NCBI RefSeq assembly: GCF_038502225.1
Contig: NC_091374.1
Coordinates: 1,998,909 to 2,062,908, forward strand
Reading direction: 5' to 3'
Source: Cherax quadricarinatus
Lineage: Eukaryota > Arthropoda > Malacostraca > Decapoda > Parastacidae
Length of the DNA stretch: 64,000 bases
Below are positions 32,461-42,235 of the stretch, piece by piece. Below the pieces are notes generated by a model. It was not told the origin of the DNA and ran no database searches. It saw only the letters and a program-made list of their open reading frames with translations. The position numbers were made by a program, and so were the translations under genes. Position 1 is the stretch's first letter; the number at the start of each line of letters is the position of its first letter.

Positions 32461-33345
32461 GTTTGAGGTGGTCAGTCCCTCAGTCTTGAAGTCTGAGGTT
32501 GTCAGTCCCTCAGTCTTGAAGTTTGAGGTGGTCAGTCCCTCAGTCTTGAAGTTTAAGGTGGTCAGTCCCTCAGTCTTGAAGTTTAAGGTGGTCAGTCCCT
32601 CAGTCTTGAAGTTTGAGGTGGTCAGTCCCTCAGTCTTGAAGTCTGAGGTTGTCAGTCCCTCAGTCTTGAAGTTTGAGGTTGTCAGACCCTCAGTCTTGAA
32701 GTTTGAGGTTGTCAGTCCCTCAGTCTTGAAGTTTAAGGTGGTCAGTCCCTCAGTCTTGAAGTTTAAGGTGGTCAGTCCCTCAGTCTTGAAGTTTAAGGTG
32801 GTCAGTCCCTCAGTCTTGAAGTTTAAGGTGGTCAGTCCCTCAGTCTTGAAGTTTAAGGTGGTCAGTCCCTCAGTCTTGAAGTCTGAGGTGGTCAGTCCCT
32901 CAGTCTTGAAGTTTAAGGTGGTCAGTCTTGTCAGTCCCTCAGTCTTGAAGTTTGAGGTGGTCAGTTCAGTCTTGAAGTCTGAGGTGTCAGTCCTCAGTCA
33001 GTCAGTCCCTCAGTCTTGAAGTCTGAGGTGGTCAGTCCCTCAGTCTTGAAGTCTGAGGTGGTCAGTCCCTCAGTCTTGAAGTCTGAGGTGGTCAGTCCCT
33101 CAGTCTTGAAGTCTGAGGTGGTCAGTCCCTCAGTCTTGAAGTCTGAGGTGGTCAGTCCCTCAGTCTTGAAGTTTAAGGTGGTCAGTCCCTCAGTCTTGAA
33201 GTTTAAGGTGGTCAGTCCCTCAGTCTTGAAGTCTGAGGTGGTCAGTCCCTCAGTCTTGAAGTCTGAGGTGGTCAGTCCCTCAGTCTTGAAGTCTGAGGTG
33301 GTCAGTCCCTCAGTCTTGAAGTCTGAGGTGGTCAGTCTAACAAGG
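32461..33345. repeat. 30-bp minisatellite derived from PLE-like sequence
   Basis: About 29 units of 30 bp: gtttgaggtggtcagtccct then cagtcttgaa, with gtctgagg and gtttaagg variants. A disrupted zone at 32925-33000 separates a left part rich in gtttaagg from a right part rich in gtctgagg. The same sequence occurs once in the PLE-like copies at 27640-27660 and, reversed, 24118-24136. Confidence 0.95.
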
Positions 33346-33393
33346 GTCTCAATCATACAATATTTGTCGGTATTGTACATATTTAAAATAATG

Positions 33394-33785
33394 GATTCTA
33401 GGACATAATTTGAAGACAGTAGAACTATGTACAAAAGATGAGATAATCAGTTCCTCAGCCTTGAAGTTGGTGTGAAGATCACCGTAGTCGTGGAGGTCCT
33501 GGAGCAGAAGCTGGGAGACTGGCGCTTATATACCAGTCCACCTGACGCTAGTATATAAGCGCCAGTCTCCCAGCTTCTGCTCCAGAACCTCCACGACTAC
33601 GGTGATGTTCACACCAACTTCAAGGCTGAGGAACTGATTATCTCATCTTTTGTATATAGTTCTACTGTCTTTAAATTATGTCCTAGAATCTGTACTGGAT
33701 GGCGAAACGTCTACAATAAAGATACCCAGATGTTGTACATGTGTCTCAGTCTTCATCTTGTCGGTATTGTATACCATTATTGTAC
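33394..33785. mobile_element. PLE-like long palindrome plus 3' end
   Basis: Near-perfect inverted repeat with 140-bp arms (33394-33533 and 33551-33690) and a 17-bp loop. The right copy continues as ggcgaaacgtctacaataaa, gatacccagatgttgtacat and cttgtcggtattgtatacca, the family's 3' end. The left flank has tttgtcggtattgtacat. Again head-to-head. Arms of few mismatches imply a recent event or ongoing correction. The two 60- to 146-codon frames at the arm ends are by-products. Confidence 0.75.
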
Positions 33786-33884
33786 AAGAAGATACATCAT
33801 ACTTTACACCTGGAAAATCCTACAGGAACTAATTCCAAATCTGAAATACTTTGTGATGTCTGTATCACAATACTAATACTAATA

Positions 33885-34188
33885 CTACTAATAATAATAA
33901 TCTTTATATCTACAAGTACATGTACAAGGTATACAGACCATAGCTGACATCAATTACATATTACTATATAGAAAGTCGCTTGTTATGTAGAGCATTTCTG
34001 GTAAATTAGTTCAATTTTGTCCCCCAGGATGCGACCCACACCAGTCCACGAACACCCAGGTACCTATTTTTGTGCCAGGTGAACATGGACAGCAGGTGTC
34101 TTAGGAAATACGTCCTAATGTTTCCACCCGTACCGGGGATCGAACCACGGACCTCAGTGTGTGAGCTGAGTGTGCTAACAATCGATAG
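33885..34188 (-). mobile_element. tRNA-derived SINE
   Basis: Same family as 3858-4384 but uninterrupted. On minus, the tRNA-like head is near 34188, B-box-like ggttcgatccccgg is near 34136-34149, body tacctgggtgttcgtgga, and the tail ends in aaagattattattatt at about 33887. This gives the uninterrupted layout against which the insertion at 3989 can be read. Confidence 0.8.
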
Positions 34189-34317
34189 GTGAACTGTTGG
34201 TAAGACCGTTGGTCAGCCAATGACTGTTAACAGGTGCAAGGAACCCAACGGTTTTCAACAGCCTTCCTTCATACATAAGGGAAGCTGCCAACACACTTCT
34301 AGCTGTCAGCAGTAACA

Positions 34318-34415
34318 GCCTAGCTGATCACACCGTGATCCACCAGGCGGCCTGGTCTGGGACCGGGCAGCGGGGGAGCTGACCCCTGGAAATATCCTTC
34401 AGGCAACAGGTTCCC
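34318..34415 (+). mobile_element. GC-rich decapod-type interspersed repeat
   Basis: cctagctgatcacaccgtga, tccaccaggcggcctggtct, gggaccgggcagcgggggag and ctgacccctggaaatatcct. Same family as 23998-24112. Confidence 0.6.
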
Positions 34416-34486
34416 TGAAGATTATCAAGTTTTTGACTCAAATATTTTTTTAACTATGATGATGTCAACTCCCATTACAGTAACTT

Positions 34487-34625
34487 GTCTTCCACGTACA
34501 CACCTTGCTGTACTTGTTTGTTCTCCACGTACACACCTTGCTGTACTTGTTTGTTCTCCACGTACACACCTTGCTGTACTTGTCTGTCCTCTACGTACAC
34601 TCACTACAACACTTGCTTGTCTTCT
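34487..34625. repeat. 33-bp minisatellite
   Basis: Four units of 33 bp: tccacgtacacaccttgctg then tacttgtttgttc; the last is diverged. Confidence 0.9.
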
Positions 34626-34985
34626 ACACACAATACAACACTTGAACATTCAGAGGTTCAACGGTGAGTTTACGGCTGATTGCCCCTTTGGAATTGTTCC
34701 AAATGCTTTGTTCCACGGTTCATCTGCATCCACGACAATAAGGTGATGGTCACCTGGGTTTGTTCAGACACCTCTGATACCTAACAACCCCCCAACACCT
34801 AACAACCTCCAGGAAGGTATTGTCAATTCGACTGCAGATTCAAGCATCTGAGAGTACCTAGAGCAGCCAGAACTACGAGGCATCACCACTGTTACTGAAG
34901 GTTGAATCTCGCAGATACTGACACCACAGCTACGACACCTTCAAAGGCTTTCCTGCGGCAGAGCTGGAGTTACCATTAGTAGGGA
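34626..34985. other. Unique spacer, no gene seen
   Basis: Contains the small palindrome ggtgatggtcacc near 34743. Frames on both strands were checked for LRR or other exon signatures and none was found. Confidence 0.4.
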
Positions 34986-35263
34986 ACTACCATGTACGTG
35001 ACACATGCTGTGTCATAACTACCATGTGACACATGCTGTGTCATAACTACCATGTGACACATGCTGTGTCATAACTACCATGTACGTGACACATGCTGTG
35101 TCATAACTACCATGTGACACATGCTGTGTCATAACTACCATGTACGTGACACATGCTGTGTCATAACTACCATGTACGTGACACATGCTGTGTCATAACT
35201 ACCATGTGACACATGCTGTGTCATAACTACCATGTACGTGACACATGCTGTGTCACAACACAT
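34986..35263. repeat. 28/32-bp minisatellite with perfect hairpin
   Basis: Nine units alternating 32 bp (ctaccatgtacgtgacacat then gctgtgtcataa) and 28 bp (lacking acgt or an equivalent 4 bp). Each unit contains tgacacatgctgtgtca, a perfect 7-bp inverted repeat around a 3-base loop. Confidence 0.92.
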
Positions 35264-35314
35264 AACGAGGGAACACAGCTACTGTTCCCACTGTCTCAGA
35301 AAATTAGATTCTTG

Positions 35315-35487
35315 CAGTGTTGCAGATGTACACAGTGTTGTAGATGTACACAGTGTTGCAGATGTACACAGTGTTGCAGATGTACACAGTGTTGCAGATG
35401 TACACAGTGTTGCAGATGTACACAGTTTTGCAGATGTACACAGTGTTGCAGATGTACACAGTGTTGCAGATGTACACAGTGTTGCTA
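35315..35487. repeat. 18-bp minisatellite
   Basis: About 9.5 units of ttgcagatgtacacagtg. Period divisible by three, so two frames stay open. Confidence 0.94.
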
Positions 35488-35559
35488 AATAATTAAATGA
35501 AAGGCAGAAGGTACAACATGCAAATTGAATGCAACGAAATGTTAGTATTGTTTTAAATT

Positions 35560-35690
35560 ATTATTATGGGGGGCGTTGACCCCTGGAAGCACAGTGCTGG
35601 CATCCTTCACACACTACCTACCTACAGTAGCTTAGCTGACCACAGGTACTCACAGGTACCTATTTTTACTGCTAGGTGTGCAGGGGCAGA
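35560..35690. mobile_element. Short interspersed-repeat fragments
   Basis: ggggggcgttgacccctgga (GC-rich family, cf. 23998-24112) followed by actcacaggtacctattttt and actgctaggtgtgcaggggc, a piece of SINE body on the minus orientation. Confidence 0.5.
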
Positions 35691-35694
35691 AGGC

Positions 35695-35812
35695 AGAGAG
35701 GGAGGGAGGGAAATGGAGGGGTGGAGTGATGGAGATGTGGAGGGAGAAGGAAGGGAGAGGGATGGGAGGGAGGGAGAGGGAAGGGAGAGGAATGGGAAGG
35801 AGGGTGAGACAC
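35695..35812. repeat. Purine (GGGA/GGGAA) tract
   Basis: Irregular purine-only runs such as gagagggagggagggaaatg and ggaagggagagggatgggag. Imperfect mirror symmetry; possible triplex or G-quadruplex former. The spacer 35813-36017 holds no gene. Confidence 0.85.
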
Positions 35813-36017
35813 CATCAGTAACAACACACAGGTACCGACATACACACACTAGTTCCTGCCTCCTATTGTGGCGTGTGTCCTACACACACACTGCCGACAC
35901 TGTCTCCACCACCGCCACTATGTATCATGTACCGCCGCTGTCTTCCCTACCTCGCTGCTGCACCGCTAGGGTCACAAAAGAAAGGTCCTGTGTTCAACTG
36001 ACGGCAGGGGAGGGGTA

Positions 36018-36912
36018 GTATGGCATGTCTCTTTACACTAGCTATCTCCTTATACCAGCTGTCTCCTTACACTAGCTATCTCCTTACACCAGCTGTCTCT
36101 TTACACCAGCTGTCTCCTCACACCAGCTGTCTCTTTACACCAGCTGTCTCCTTACACTAGCTATCTTACACCAGCTGTCTCTTTACACCAGCTGTCTCCT
36201 CACATCAGCTGTCTCTTTACACCAGCTGTCTCTTTACACCAGCTGTCTCCTTACACTAGCTATCTTACACCAGCTGTCTCTTTACACCAGCTGTCTCCTC
36301 ACACCAGCTGTCTCTTTACACCAGCTGTCTCCTTACACTAGCTATCTTACACCAGCTGTCTCTTTACACCAGCTGTCTCCTTACACTAGCTATCTTACAC
36401 CAGCTGTCTCTTTACACCAGCTGTCTCCTCACACCAGCTGTCTCTTTACACCAGCTGTCTCCTTACACTAGCTATCTCCTTACACCAGCTGTCTCTTTAC
36501 ACCGGCTGCCTCCTTACACTAGCTATCTCCTTACACCAGCTGTCTCTTTACACCAGCTGTCTCCTTACGCCAACTGTCTCCTTACGCTAGCTATCTCCTT
36601 ACACCAGCTGTCTCTTTACACTAGCTATCTCCTCACACCAGCTGTCTCCTTACACTAGCTATCTCCTTACACCAGCTGTCTCTTTACACCAGCTGTCTCC
36701 TTACACTAGCTATCTCCTTACACCAGCTGTCTCCTTACACCAACTGTCTCCTTACGCTAGCTATCTCCTTACACCAACTGTCTCCTTACACTAGCTATCT
36801 CCTTACACCAGCTATCTCTACACCAGCTGTCTCCTTACACTAGCTATCTCCTTACACCAACTGTCTCCTTACACCAGCTGCCTCTTTACATCCGCTGTCT
36901 CCTTACACCAGC
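36018..36912. repeat. 17-bp minisatellite
   Basis: About 52 units of 17 bp: ctccttacaccagctgt, with ctcttt, ctcctc, and actagctat variants. A recurring shortened unit (ctatcttacaccagctgt) marks a higher-order block near 36160-36400. Confidence 0.93.
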
Positions 36913-36924
36913 TGTCCCCTTCTT

Positions 36925-37760
36925 ACACCCTAGCAGTAATTAGGTACCTGAGAATTAGTCTACACCCGCTGGCCATATTCACCTAGTAGTAACTAGGTAC
37001 CTGGGTGTTAGTTTACACTTGCTGCCCATGTTCACCTAGTAGTAACTAGGTACCTGGGTGTTAGTTTACACTTGCTGCCCATGTTCACCTAGTAGTAACT
37101 AGGTACCTGGGTGTTAGTTTACACTTGCTGCCCATGTTCACCTAGTAGTAACTAGGTACCTGGGTGTTAGTTTACACTTGCTGCCCATGTTAACCTAGTA
37201 GTAACTAGGTACCTGGGTGTTAGTTTACACTTGCTGCCCATGTTCACCTAGTAGTAACTAGGTACCTGGGTGTTAGTTTACACTTGCTGCCTATGTTCAC
37301 CTAGTAGTAACTAGGTACCTGGGTGTTAGTTTACACTTGCTGCCCATGTTCACCTAGTAGTAACTAGGTACCTGGGTGTTAGTTTACACTTGCTGCCCAT
37401 GTTCACCTAGTAGTAACTAGGTACATGGGTGTTAGTTTACACTTGCTGCCCATGTTCACCTAGTAGTAACTAGGTACCTGGGTGTTAGTTTACACTTGCT
37501 GCCCATGTTCACCTAGTAGTAACTAGGTACCTGGGTGTTAGTTTACACTTGCTGCCCATGTTTACCTAGTAGTAACTAGGTACCTGGGTGTTAGTTTACA
37601 CTTGCTGCCCATGTTCACCTAGTAGTAACTAGGTACCTGGGTGTTAGTTTACACTTGCTGCCCATGTTTACCTAGTAGTAACTAGGTACCTGGGTGTTAG
37701 TTTACACTTGCTGCCCATGTTCACCTAGTAGTAACTAGGTACCTGGGTGTTATTCTACAC
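36925..37760. repeat. 53-bp minisatellite derived from SINE body
   Basis: About 15.5 units of 53 bp: ttcacctagtagtaactagg, tacctgggtgttagtttaca and cttgctgcccatg. The first 35 bases match the SINE body read from its tRNA head (tacctgggtgttagt preceded by ttcacctatcagtaaaatagg-type sequence, as on the minus strand at 4230-4270). The first unit (36937-36985) is the most SINE-like. Confidence 0.93.
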
Positions 37761-37796
37761 TTCTGGTGGTGATGATGCTACGTGTTGGGGTGGGTG

Positions 37797-37842
37797 GGAA
37801 GGAAGGAAGGAAGGAAGGAAGGAAGGAAGGAAGGAAGGAAGC
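37797..37842. repeat. (GGAA)n microsatellite
   Basis: About eleven ggaa units, polypurine on plus. Confidence 0.95.
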
Positions 37843-38106
37843 TAACAGGGAAGGAATGAAAGAATTTTTAAGAGAGAAAGAAACGGAAGAAATTATAAAA
37901 ATGAGAAAAAAGGAGAATGTAGAAAGGTTAAGCAGAGGACGTAGTAACGACGAGAAGTAAGGAAGTGGAAGAAGAAGAGTAGAGGGAAGAGGCAGATAAT
38001 GGTTGATTAACGAGAGTTTAAAGCCTATCTGCCACACATTAAGGCTGCATGTCACCTGCTCAACACCTGTCAAGAATACTTTAAACACCTGAAACACTCA
38101 TTAAAC

Positions 38107-38180
38107 TGCCAGTGTATATACACTGAGATGTATATACCTCCCAGTGTATATACACTGAGATGTATATACCTCCCAGTGTA
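38107..38180. repeat. 32-bp duplication
   Basis: cagtgtatatacactgagat then gtatatacctcc is present twice plus a partial third; the first part contains the palindrome gtgtatatacac. The preceding 37843-38106 is unique and shows no gene. Confidence 0.85.
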
Positions 38181-38234
38181 TATATCCTTGTGTATGTGTG
38201 TGTTTGTGTGTTCTTGTCAACACAGACTGTGTTT

Positions 38235-39195
38235 TGGTCAGTTAGTCTCCTTGTTCTGCAGTTAGTCTCCTTGTTCTCCAGTTAGTCTCCTTGTTCTCCA
38301 GTTAGTCTCCTTGTTCTAGAGTTCATCATCTTGTTCTCCAGTTAGTCTCCTTGTTCTAGAGTTCATCATCTTGTTCTCCAGTTAGTCTCCTTGTTCTAGA
38401 GTTCATTATCTTGTTCTCCAGTTAGTCTCCTTGTTCTAGAGTTCATCATCTTGTTCTCCAGTTAGTCTCCTTGTTCTAGAGTTCATCATCTTCTTCTCCA
38501 GTTAGTCTCCTTGTTCTAGAGTTCATCATCTTGTTCTCCAGTTAGTCTCCTTGTTCTAGAGTTCATCATCTTGTTCTCCAGTTAGTCTCCTTATTCTCCA
38601 GTTAGTCTCCTTGTTCTAGAGTTCATCATCTTGTTCTCCAGTTAGTCTCCTTGTTCTAGAGTTCATCATCTTGTTCTCCAGTTAGTCTCCTTATTCTCCA
38701 GTTAGTCTCCTTGTTCTAGAGTTCATCATCTTGTTCTCCAGTTAGTCTCCTTGTTCTAGAGTTCATCATCTTGTTCTCCAGTTAGTCTCCTTATTCTCCA
38801 GTTAGTCTCCTTGTTCTAGAGTTCATCATCTTGTTCTCCAGTTAGTCTCCTTGTTCTAGAGTTCATCATCTTGTTCTCCAGTTAGTCTCCTTATTCTCCA
38901 GTTAGTCTCCTTGTTCTAGAGTTCATCATCTTGTTCTCCAGTTAGTCTCCTTGTTCTAGAGTTCATCATCTTGTTCTCCAGTTAGTCTCCTTATTCTCCA
39001 GTTAGTCTCCTTGTTCTAGAGTTCATCATCTTGTTCTCCAGTTAGTCTCCTTATTCTCCAGTTAGTCTCCTTGTTCTAGAGTTCATCATCTTGTTCTCCA
39101 GTTAGTCTCCTTGTTCTAGAGTTCATCATCTTGTTCTCCAGTTACTCCTTGTTCTCCAGTTACTCCTTGTTCTCCAGTTACTCCTTGTTCTCCAG
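38235..39195. repeat. 20-bp minisatellite with 40- and 100-bp higher-order units
   Basis: Three 20-bp monomers: X gttagtctccttgttctaga, Y gttcatcatcttgttctcca, Z gttagtctccttattctcca. The left half is simple XY dimers (40 bp). From 38581 the order is Z-XY-XY repeated with a 100-bp period for four cycles, then Z-XY once. The right edge collapses to 17-bp gttactccttgttctcca-like units. Confidence 0.95.
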
Positions 39196-39285
39196 CTTCT
39201 CCACAAAGATAACTGTCTAGGAGGCCTGGAGAAGCTTACCAAACATATTATCACCATGTTGGTGATCACCAGTGAGGACACATAC

Positions 39286-39366
39286 ACACACTAGCGAAGA
39301 GGCGGGGCCAGGAGCTGTGACTCGACGCCTGCGACCACAAATAGGTGAGTACACACACACACACCT
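39286..39366 (+). mobile_element. AC-tailed interspersed repeat
   Basis: tagcgaagaggcggggccag, gagctgtgactcgacgcctg, cgaccacaaataggtgagta then an AC tract. Same family as 13186-13318. Confidence 0.65.
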
Positions 39367-39610
39367 ACCAGGTAAGGGACAAGCACTGACCTTCACCTTC
39401 CAAATGTTAACACATGAAGGTGTTTCAAGGTCACAGTGGTTAAGGTGACTCGCACACCTTACCTACCATTCACTCCCACTTCCCTCTCACCATCCCACTC
39501 ACTTTTTCCCTCTCACTCGAACTAATGTATAACCACTGACATACAACCTCCATGTTATCCTATACTCTCAAAAAGAGTGAACATTTATCTCCAGAAAGTC
39601 AGCGGATGTT
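39367..39610. other. Unique spacer
   Basis: No exon, array or element recognised. Confidence 0.4.
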
Positions 39611-39785
39611 TAATTTGTGATTTGATGTGCTGTTGGAGTGTGAGCAAGGTAATGTTTATGACGGGATTCAGGGAAACCGGTTAGCCGGACTTGAGTCCTG
39701 GAGGTGGAAGTACAGTGCCTGCACTCTCAAGGAGTTAATGGAATGTTGCAGTTCAGAGGGTCAGCAGAATTTCAGAATAGATGTA
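39611..39785 (+). mobile_element. Interspersed repeat 5' part
   Basis: gatgtgctgttggagtgtga, gggattcagggaaaccggtt, ccggacttgagtcctggagg and gtacagtgcctgcactctca. From memory this is the 5' part of the decapod repeat whose 3' part lies at 8331-8455. It passes into the 20-bp array at 39786. Confidence 0.55.
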
Positions 39786-42005
39786 CCCCACTCCAGTCAG
39801 CATTACCCCACTCCTGACAACATTATCCCACTCCTGACAACATTATCCCACTCCTGACATTATCCCACTCCTGACAACATTACTAAACTCCTGACAACAT
39901 TACCCCACTAATGACTAAATTATTCCACTCCTGACATTATACCAATCCTGACATTATCCCACTCCTGACAACATTACCAAACTCCTGACAACATTACCAA
40001 ACTCCTGACAACATTACCCTACTCCTGACAACATTACCAAACTCCTGACAACATTACAAAACTCCTGACAACATTACCCTACTCCTGACAACATTACCAA
40101 ACTCCTGACAACATTACCAAACTCCTGACAACATTACAAAACTCCTGACAACATTACCCTACTCCTGACAACATTACCAAACTCCTGACAACATTACCAA
40201 ACTCCTGACAACATTACCAAACTCCTGACAACATTACCAAACTCCCGACAACATTACCAAACTCCTGACAACATTACCAAACTCCTGACAACATTACCCT
40301 ACTCCTGACATTACCCCACTCCTGACATTACCAAACTCCTGACAACATTACCCTACTCCTGACAACATTATCCCACTCCTGACAACATTATCCCACTCCT
40401 GACAACATTACCAAGCTCCTGACAACATTACCAAACTCCTGACAACATTACCCTACTCCTGACAACATTATCCCACTCCTGACAACATTATCCCACTCAT
40501 GACAACATTACCCCACTCCTGACAACATTACCCCACTCATGACAACATTATCCCACTCTTGACAACATTACCCCACTCATGACATTACCCCACTCATGAC
40601 AAGATTACCCCACTCCTGACAACATTACCCCACTCATGACAACATTACCCCACTCCTGACATTACCCCACTCCTGACAACATTACCCCACTCATGACAAC
40701 ATTATCCCACTCATGACAACATTACCCCACTCATGACATTACCCCACTCATGACATTACCCCACTCATGACAACATTACCCCACTCATGACAACATTACC
40801 CCACTCCTGACAACATTACCCCACTCCTGACAACATTACCCCACTCATGACAACATTACCCCACTCCTGACAACATTACCCCACTCCTGACAACATTACC
40901 CCACTCATGACAACATTATCCCACTTCTGACATTACCCCACTCATGACAACATTACCCCACTCCTTACAACATTACCCCACTCCTTACAACATTACCCCA
41001 CTCCTGACAACATTACCCCACTCCTGACAACATTACCCCACTCATGACAACATTATCCCACTCATGACAACATTATCCCACTCATGACAACATTATCCCA
41101 CTCCTGACAACATTACCCCACTCATGACAACATTATCCCACTTCTGACAACATTACCCCACTCATGACAACATTATCCCACTTCTGACAACATTACCCCA
41201 CTCATGACAACATTATCCCACTTCTGACAACATTACCCCACTCATGACAACATTATCCCACTCATGACAACATTATCCCACTCATGACAACATTATCCCA
41301 CTCATGACAACATTATCCCACTCCTGACATTACCCCACTCATGACAACATTACCCCACTCCTGACATTACCCCACTCATGACAACATTACCCCACTCATG
41401 ACAACATTATCCCACTCATGACATTACCCCACTCCTTACATTACACCACTCATGACAACATTACCCCACTCCTGACATTACCCGACTCCTGACATTACCC
41501 CACTCATGACAACATTACCCCACTCCTTACATTACCCCACTCATGACAACATTACCCCACTCCTGACATTACCCCACTCATGACATTACCCCACTCATGA
41601 CAACATTATCCCACTCATGACAACATTACCCCACTCCTTACATTACCCCACTCCTGACAACATTACCCCGCTCATGACATTACCCCACTTCTGACATTAT
41701 CCCACTCCTGACAACATTACCCCACTCCTGACATTACCCCACTCATGACATTACCCCACTCATGACAACATTACCCCACTCATGACAACATTACCCCACT
41801 CCTTACAACATTACCCCACTCCTGACAACATTACCCCACTCATGACAACATTATCCCACTCATGACAACATTATCCCACTCATGACAACATTATCCCACT
41901 CATGACAACATTATCCCACTCATGACAACATTATCCCACTCATGACAACATTATCCCACTCATGACAACATTATCCCACTCATGACAACATTATCCCAAT
42001 CCTGA
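39786..42005. repeat. 20-bp minisatellite with 17-bp variants
   Basis: About 115 units: acaacattaccccactcctg (20 bp), and 17-bp units lacking aac. The left third is rich in attaccaaactcctg, the rest in ccccactcatg and tcccactcatg. This is a clear regional turnover of variants. Confidence 0.95.
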
Positions 42006-42042
42006 CATCACGTACTCGTAGAAATAAAGATTATTATTATTG
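42006..42042 (+). mobile_element. SINE 3'-tail fragment
   Basis: gtactcgtagaaataaagat plus tattattattgttg is the forward-orientation tail of the SINE family at 3858. It directly abuts the 20-bp array. Confidence 0.6.
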
Positions 42043-42145
42043 TTGTTTCTAAACGTGAATAAAGTGTCAGTACACCCCAGAGAATATACTGAATAAGTCT
42101 GCCACTAAACGATAAATCACAGAGCCTTGATATTTTCTCAGAGAT

Positions 42146-42232
42146 GTCTACCTGGGGTCTACCTGGAAGGTGTTCCAGGGGTCAACACCCCCGCGACCCA
42201 GTCCTTGACCAGCCTCCAGGGTTAAGGAGGGG
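42146..42232 (-). mobile_element. GC-rich interspersed repeat fragment
   Basis: gtctacctggaaggtgttcc, aggggtcaacacccccgcga; related to the GC-rich family at 23998-24112. It abuts the 27-bp array. Confidence 0.5.
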
Positions 42233-42235
42233 TGT

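Noticed and set aside
33650..33947. Short plus-strand frames at the palindrome edge
   Set aside because: The same peptide start occurs at both palindrome arms, so it is a by-product of the inverted repeat.
34640..34746. Possible exon (frame with CPFGIVPNALF)
   Set aside because: No convincing acceptor or known motif; it does not match LRR or LRRCT patterns expected for Slit.
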